DNA from: Deltaproteobacteria bacterium RIFOXYA12_FULL_61_11
GTDB lineage: Bacteria; Bdellovibrionota_F; JAHFAK01; YA12-FULL-61-11
NCBI GenBank assembly: GCA_001799195.1
Contig: MGSU01000122.1
Location: forward strand, 1-10,975
Direction of reading: 5' to 3'
Length of the DNA stretch: 10,975 nucleotides
Shown: one piece after another, positions 7,149 to 10,975 of the stretch
How the letters are laid out: every line of letters starts with the position of its first letter
Position numbering within the stretch: the first letter of the stretch is position 1
Made by a program: the position numbers and the translations under genes
Notes under the pieces: model-generated
Told to the model about the DNA's origin: nothing
Databases searched by the model: none
The model's input: the letters and a program-made list of their open reading frames with translations, nothing else

Positions 7149-10100
7149 ATCATTCCCGGCACGACCTATGCCGGTAGGGCACTCAACCTCATCGGCGACC
7201 TCGATGCTCCCGAGTTGATGACGATCGAGGAGGTCGCGGGGAACGTGCTTATCGATGGCATCGACGAACCCAGCGGGTCGGTCTTCGCACCCCTGCTGCG
7301 CGAGATCACCTCCTCGACCATCGCCTTGGCCGAGCTCGAGCTGAGCGGCGACCTCTCCCTGGTCGGCAGCACAATCGCCCTGGAAAAACCCCTGCGTTGC
7401 CGCAACCTCCAGCTCCACAACAGCACCTTGACCCAACGGGCCACCAACCTCGTGCGGGACTTCGCGCTGCGCGTGGAGGCGGAGACGATCGTGGTCGCGG
7501 CCGACAGCACCGTCGATGTCTCGGGCAAGGGCTATCTGCCCGGTCGGACGGTAGGTAACATTGCGCCGCCGAATGCCGTGTACTTTGGTGGCAGCTACGG
7601 CGGCCTTGGTGCCTCCTATCCCACGGTCGATGCCGTCATGCCGACCTATGGTTCCTTTGCACGGCCCGAGCACCTGGGTAGCGGATCCGGACAGGTCGAT
7701 GGCGGCAGTGGCGGTGGGTTGGTCACGATTGTGGCCGACAGCCTTTTCCTGGATGGCACCATCCTCGCCAACGGCGATGCAGGACCGAACAAGAAATCCG
7801 GAGGCTCCGGCGGTGGGATTCTTGTCGAGGTCGGCGAACTGCGCGGTGAGGGGTCCCTCCAGGCCATTGGCGGAGAGGTCAGGTTCTATGATCACTACAA
7901 CGGCGGCGGCGGCCGGATCGCCGTCTATTACGATAGCAGTGCTGATTTCAGCGGCACCTTCTCTGCGCACGGCGGCTTGGCCTACAACTGGCACGGCGGC
8001 GCGGGTACTGTCTATGTGCAGGATCGCGCCGAGCCCTACGGCACGCTGATCGTCGACAACCACGGCGGCACGCCGAACAAACCCTGGTCTACGCCGCTCC
8101 CAAGCGTGGGCAGCGGGTTCTCGACTACTCTGGGTGCGACGACCCTGATGAACAGTGCTGTCTCGTTCCCGACCTCGCTGATCGGCCTGCGGCTCAATCC
8201 CAATACTGCGCAGAACAGTACGTTTGCCATCCTCGGAAATGATGCTCACACCCTCCTGACCGATCCGGAGGACGGCGAGCTGACCGCAGTCGCCGCCGCG
8301 GGGGATGTCTATGCCGGGGTCTTAGTGCTCAAGGGCCTCAAGGTGCTCGGCAAGGCCGAGCTCGCTACCATGGACCGCGTGGTGATCGTGCCGACGGAGC
8401 AGCCCGAGCAGACGGGCGTCAATCTTGCCGGTCGCGTGCGCACGCCGAGCCTGATGCTTCCGGGCGAAATCCTGGTCGGCAGCAGTCTCAATGTCGAGGG
8501 CCAGGTCGTGGCCTCTGAGCTGCACACCATCCGCGGCGCCCAATCGGACGTCACCCTCAGCGACACGGCCACGCTCGTGGCGCCGAACTTGCGTTCCATC
8601 GAGGATTCGTCCTTCCATCTGCCCCGCGTGGAGGTTGCAGGCAACCTCACCCTCACCACTACCTCGCTCTGGCTGGATGCGCCGGTGCAAAGCAGCGTCG
8701 CCGGGGCCTTGACCCTGGCGGCCAGTTCCCTCTGGCTCGAGCAGGGCGTGCAGGGTGGCAGCCTGACGCTACAGGACGGTAGCTTGTTGGGCCTTACTCC
8801 GAGCACCGAGAGTCTTGTCCATCGCCTGGACCTCGACCTTTCGGGTCCGGTGCAGATCGACTCCTCGAGCGAGCTGCGCGCCGATGGCGCCGGGTATCGC
8901 GGCGGCCGGACCTTGCAGAACCAGCCGATCACCCTCGACGCGGCCGGCAGTCATGGCGGCGTGGGAGGGCGGGGCGGCGCTGGCGAGGTGATGTCGACCT
9001 ATGGCAGCTTTGCCGAGCCATTATTCCCGGGCTCCGGAGCGGCGCACTCCGAGCGCTACAGCAACATGCCCGGCGGCGGCTTCATCCGGATCAAAGCGCC
9101 GTCCGTGGTGCTCGAGGGCCTGATCAGCGCCGATGCCGCGGCCGAGGATATCTATCAACATTGCGGCGGCAGCGGCGGCGCCATCGTCCTTGAGGTCGGG
9201 ATCCTCAGCGGCGCCGGGCTGCTGCGCGCCAACGGCATGAGCGACCTCACCGCGTGCTCAGACAACAACGGCGGCGGTGGCCGCATCGCCGTCCTCGCCG
9301 AGGACTTTTCCTTCACCGGCGGCCTCGAAGCCCGCGGCGGGAAGTCGAACTTCCCCGCTGGCGGCGCCGGCACCGTGTTTGTGAAAACCTCCGACCACCT
9401 CTATGGCGAGCTGTTGGTCGACAACGGCGGGGCCGAAGGTTGGCCCACCGTGCTGCCGGCCATCGGCAGCGGCAGCATTGCAGGGCTTGCCGCCGACCGA
9501 CTCGAGGTCACGGCCGACCTGGTCCCACTCTCGCTGATGGGACTCTATGTGTGGCCCGACATTTCGGAGCCGAGCGATGATACCCAGCTCATCCGGGTTG
9601 TCGGGAATGAGGCTCACGCTCTCCTGACCGATCCGGCCGTGGACCTCACGCTCAGGGCCGAGGTCGGTGATACGTATCAAGGCGTTGTGCGCCTCGACGT
9701 CCTGACCGTACGCGGCGGGGCCGTCTTGCAGACCGAGGACTGGATTGTGGTTGATGATCTCGACGTGTCCGGTGACGGCGGGGTCGAGGCACCGAACCTG
9801 GAGGTGCCGATCTACGGGATGATCCACACTCCCGAGGTGCGGTTTACTCGGACGGACCAACCTCCTGGGGACTTCGTCGCCGAGGTGCTGTATACTGAGC
9901 GGGAATTGTGGAACTATTGGTTCGGCCCCTTCGATCGGAAGGAGTTGATGACCGTGCAGGTGCAGGAAAGCGCAGAGAAGGCAGCCTGGTTGTCAGAGCT
10001 TGAAGACGAGGAGCCGATCCTGGTCGCGGCGCTCGACCTCAAGACTTGTCCGCTCACCGGCAAGCCGGTGCAACCGGGCGATGTAATTATGGGCATGGAC

Positions 10101-10928
10101 CCTGTGTACCAGTACGACACCCTCGACCGCGTGACCAAGGTCACCGACCCGCTGGGGTTCCAACAATATTCCTATCACGCGCAGCGTGGGACGTTGGAAG
10201 AGATTTTTGACAGTCAGAATAATGCACTGACTTCGTTCAGCTATGATACCCTGTCCCGGTTGACGACGATTACCTATCCCAATGGAATGATTTGTAATTA
10301 TACCTACGGTTTGGATCACCGCCTGGCGAGCATTGTCTATACCTTGAACGACGCGGTATTGGATTCGTTTATTTATTCCTACGATGAAGTCGGGAACATT
10401 TCGCGCATCGACCGGCCGGGTTGGGCTGTGGCGTATTCGTATGATTTGAATAACCAGCTCATCGCTACCGAATACGAGGGCAACACGACGATGCCCGACG
10501 AGTGGTATTCCTACGACGCGGTCGGCAACCGGCTCTCAAGCCATCTGTCCGATACCTACGTCTACGACGAGCTGAACCGCTTGCTCGAAGATGATCAGCA
10601 CTGGTACGAATGGGACGACAATGGCAACCTGACCCTCAAGGGCAACAAGGCCGATGGTTCGTTCATGACCCTCACGCATGACGCTGAGAACCGCCTGCGC
10701 CGGATCACCAAGTCCGACGGCACGATGATCGAGTATGGCTATGACGCCCGAGGCAGGCGGGTTGCCAGGTCGGTCAATGGTATGGTCGAGCGGTACCACT
10801 ACTCAGGAAACGACGTGCTGTTTGATACGAACGAGGATCCTGCCCTCACGACCAGGTATATCAACCTACCCGGCGCGATCGATCAGAAGTTGTATGCTGT
10901 TCAGCACCGATTTTCGCATCACGAATAA
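7146..10928 (+). CDS. Glycine-rich filament-repeat protein with short RHS/YD array, apparently truncated at both ends
   Basis: 1260 residues. The first ~95 residues match the linker between the protein's own two large repeat units, so it begins mid-module. Two glycine-rich beta-repeat units follow (about 7485-8390 and 8850-9755) with G-G-S-G-G and N-G-G-G-G-R-I-A-V motifs, as in large surface filament proteins. A transition (9756-10106) leads to RHS/YD repeats (10107-10880). It has no signal peptide, although such proteins are normally exported. It stops shortly after the R-Y-I-N-L-P-G segment, where RHS proteins usually continue into an LGS-containing stretch, the conserved D-P-x-G-x-x-x-G core end and a variable toxin tail; none of these is seen. 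GC is high, unlike genes 1 (3' part) and 2. It may be a displaced 3' fragment, a silent cassette or a decaying gene; the frame itself is intact. Confidence 0.8.
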   Translation: MIIPGTTYAGRALNLIGDLDAPELMTIEEVAGNVLIDGIDEPSGSVFAPLLREITSSTIALAELELSGDLSLVGSTIALEKPLRCRNLQLHNSTLTQRATNLVRDFALRVEAETIVVAADSTVDVSGKGYLPGRTVGNIAPPNAVYFGGSYGGLGASYPTVDAVMPTYGSFARPEHLGSGSGQVDGGSGGGLVTIVADSLFLDGTILANGDAGPNKKSGGSGGGILVEVGELRGEGSLQAIGGEVRFYDHYNGGGGRIAVYYDSSADFSGTFSAHGGLAYNWHGGAGTVYVQDRAEPYGTLIVDNHGGTPNKPWSTPLPSVGSGFSTTLGATTLMNSAVSFPTSLIGLRLNPNTAQNSTFAILGNDAHTLLTDPEDGELTAVAAAGDVYAGVLVLKGLKVLGKAELATMDRVVIVPTEQPEQTGVNLAGRVRTPSLMLPGEILVGSSLNVEGQVVASELHTIRGAQSDVTLSDTATLVAPNLRSIEDSSFHLPRVEVAGNLTLTTTSLWLDAPVQSSVAGALTLAASSLWLEQGVQGGSLTLQDGSLLGLTPSTESLVHRLDLDLSGPVQIDSSSELRADGAGYRGGRTLQNQPITLDAAGSHGGVGGRGGAGEVMSTYGSFAEPLFPGSGAAHSERYSNMPGGGFIRIKAPSVVLEGLISADAAAEDIYQHCGGSGGAIVLEVGILSGAGLLRANGMSDLTACSDNNGGGGRIAVLAEDFSFTGGLEARGGKSNFPAGGAGTVFVKTSDHLYGELLVDNGGAEGWPTVLPAIGSGSIAGLAADRLEVTADLVPLSLMGLYVWPDISEPSDDTQLIRVVGNEAHALLTDPAVDLTLRAEVGDTYQGVVRLDVLTVRGGAVLQTEDWIVVDDLDVSGDGGVEAPNLEVPIYGMIHTPEVRFTRTDQPPGDFVAEVLYTERELWNYWFGPFDRKELMTVQVQESAEKAAWLSELEDEEPILVAALDLKTCPLTGKPVQPGDVIMGMDPVYQYDTLDRVTKVTDPLGFQQYSYHAQRGTLEEIFDSQNNALTSFSYDTLSRLTTITYPNGMICNYTYGLDHRLASIVYTLNDAVLDSFIYSYDEVGNISRIDRPGWAVAYSYDLNNQLIATEYEGNTTMPDEWYSYDAVGNRLSSHLSDTYVYDELNRLLEDDQHWYEWDDNGNLTLKGNKADGSFMTLTHDAENRLRRITKSDGTMIEYGYDARGRRVARSVNGMVERYHYSGNDVLFDTNEDPALTTRYINLPGAIDQKLYAVQHRFSHHE
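7176..9755 (+). repeat. Two ~455-residue glycine-rich repeat units with preceding linkers
   Basis: Landmarks recur 1362-1368 bases apart: G-x-G-Y at Tyr 7533/8895, G-G-S-G-G at 7800/9165, N-G-G-G-G-R-I-A-V at 7899/9267, L-L-T-D-P at 8253/9621 (16 identical bases there) and Asp 8373/9738. Linkers also correspond: A-P-L-L-R-x-I at 7287 and A-P-N-L-R-x-I at 8580; N-L-x-G...P-x-L-M at 7185 and 8421. The second linker is about 42 codons longer and has its own small duplication built on S-L-W-L. A third linker starts at about 9756 (E-A-P-N-L) and breaks off before the RHS part. Confidence 0.82.
10107..10880 (+). repeat. RHS/YD repeat array
   Basis: At least six YD-type units: Y-Q-Y-D-T-L-D-R-V-T, F-S-Y-D-T-L-S-R-L-T, Y-S-Y-D-E-V-G-N-I, Y-S-Y-D-A-V-G-N-R, Y-V-Y-D-E-L-N-R-L and Y-G-Y-D-A-R-G-R-R-V. 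RHS repeats build the beta-sheet shell that encloses a C-terminal toxin in complete proteins. This array is about 260 residues, much shorter than a full RHS shell, and it is not followed by a core-end motif. Confidence 0.9.
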
Positions 10929-10975
10929 CCGTCACAGAAAAGATGCCGCGTTGCGACAAGTCTACGAGAAAATGA
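10929..10975 (+). other. 3' window edge, no complete gene
   Basis: Forty-seven bases after the RHS stop. No hairpin terminator is visible. A frame starting at ATG 10894, overlapping the end of gene 3, is open to the window edge (27 codons). It is too short to assign and has only a weak upstream purine stretch. Confidence 0.3.

Noticed and set aside
109-7203. Shared 11-mer (ggcgacctcga) at 109-119 and 7193-7203 as a recombination site between genes 1 and 3
   Set aside because: Eleven bases in Asp/Leu/Gly-rich GC-rich coding DNA is easily chance, and the flanks do not match.
7029-8249. Antisense frame of 406 codons over the start of gene 3
   Set aside because: Long but caused by high GC in gene 3; no recognisable motif or ribosome binding site, while the + frame has periodic repeats with conserved landmarks.
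10929-10975. Transcription terminator after gene 3
   Set aside because: No stem-loop with a T-run is visible in the remaining bases.

Overview
The window is protein-coding almost end to end on the + strand: three genes reading the same way, with only 36 bases between the first two and a 1-base overlap between the last two. I see no tRNA, rRNA, CRISPR array, insertion sequence or clear terminator. The protein families suggest a bacterium of the old Deltaproteobacteria (Myxococcota/Desulfobacterota type): thrombospondin type-3 Asp-rich repeats, paired MopE-type metal-binding motifs, LamG-like folds, glycine-rich filament repeats and RHS/YD repeats. That taxonomic reading is inference; no phylogenetic marker is present.

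Layout. (1) Bases 1-6267: the 3' part of a giant modular exported or surface protein whose start lies upstream. It has two near-perfect 480-residue super-repeats (MopE motif, Ig-like domain, LamG-like domain, TSP3 array), a third unit reduced to TSP3 plus LamG, about 700 residues of unrecognised mostly beta-rich sequence, and a C-terminal zinc peptidase domain of the M15 (D-Ala-D-Ala peptidase) type. (2) Bases 6304-7146: a 280-residue protein with a signal peptide and a HEAT-like C-terminus, behind a good ribosome binding site. (3) Bases 7146-10928: a 1260-residue protein of two ~455-residue glycine-rich modules followed by a short RHS/YD array. It has no signal peptide, no visible ribosome binding site, begins inside a repeat unit and ends before the usual RHS C-terminal core.

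Base composition is a mosaic. Hand-counted 60-base samples give 57-68% GC in the first 1.5 kb, 28-37% in samples from 2.0-4.6 kb, 43-53% in gene 2 and 58-77% in the third gene. The AT-richer block therefore holds most of gene 1 including its enzyme tail, plus gene 2, and stops at the gene 2/gene 3 junction.

My best overall reading (inference) is a rearranged polymorphic-toxin-like locus. A large exported carrier ends in a peptidoglycan-targeting M15 domain, an exported HEAT-like protein is the candidate immunity partner, and a displaced or silent RHS-type fragment lies downstream. A non-competitive role, such as cell-wall remodelling by a surface adhesin with an accessory exported protein, remains possible.
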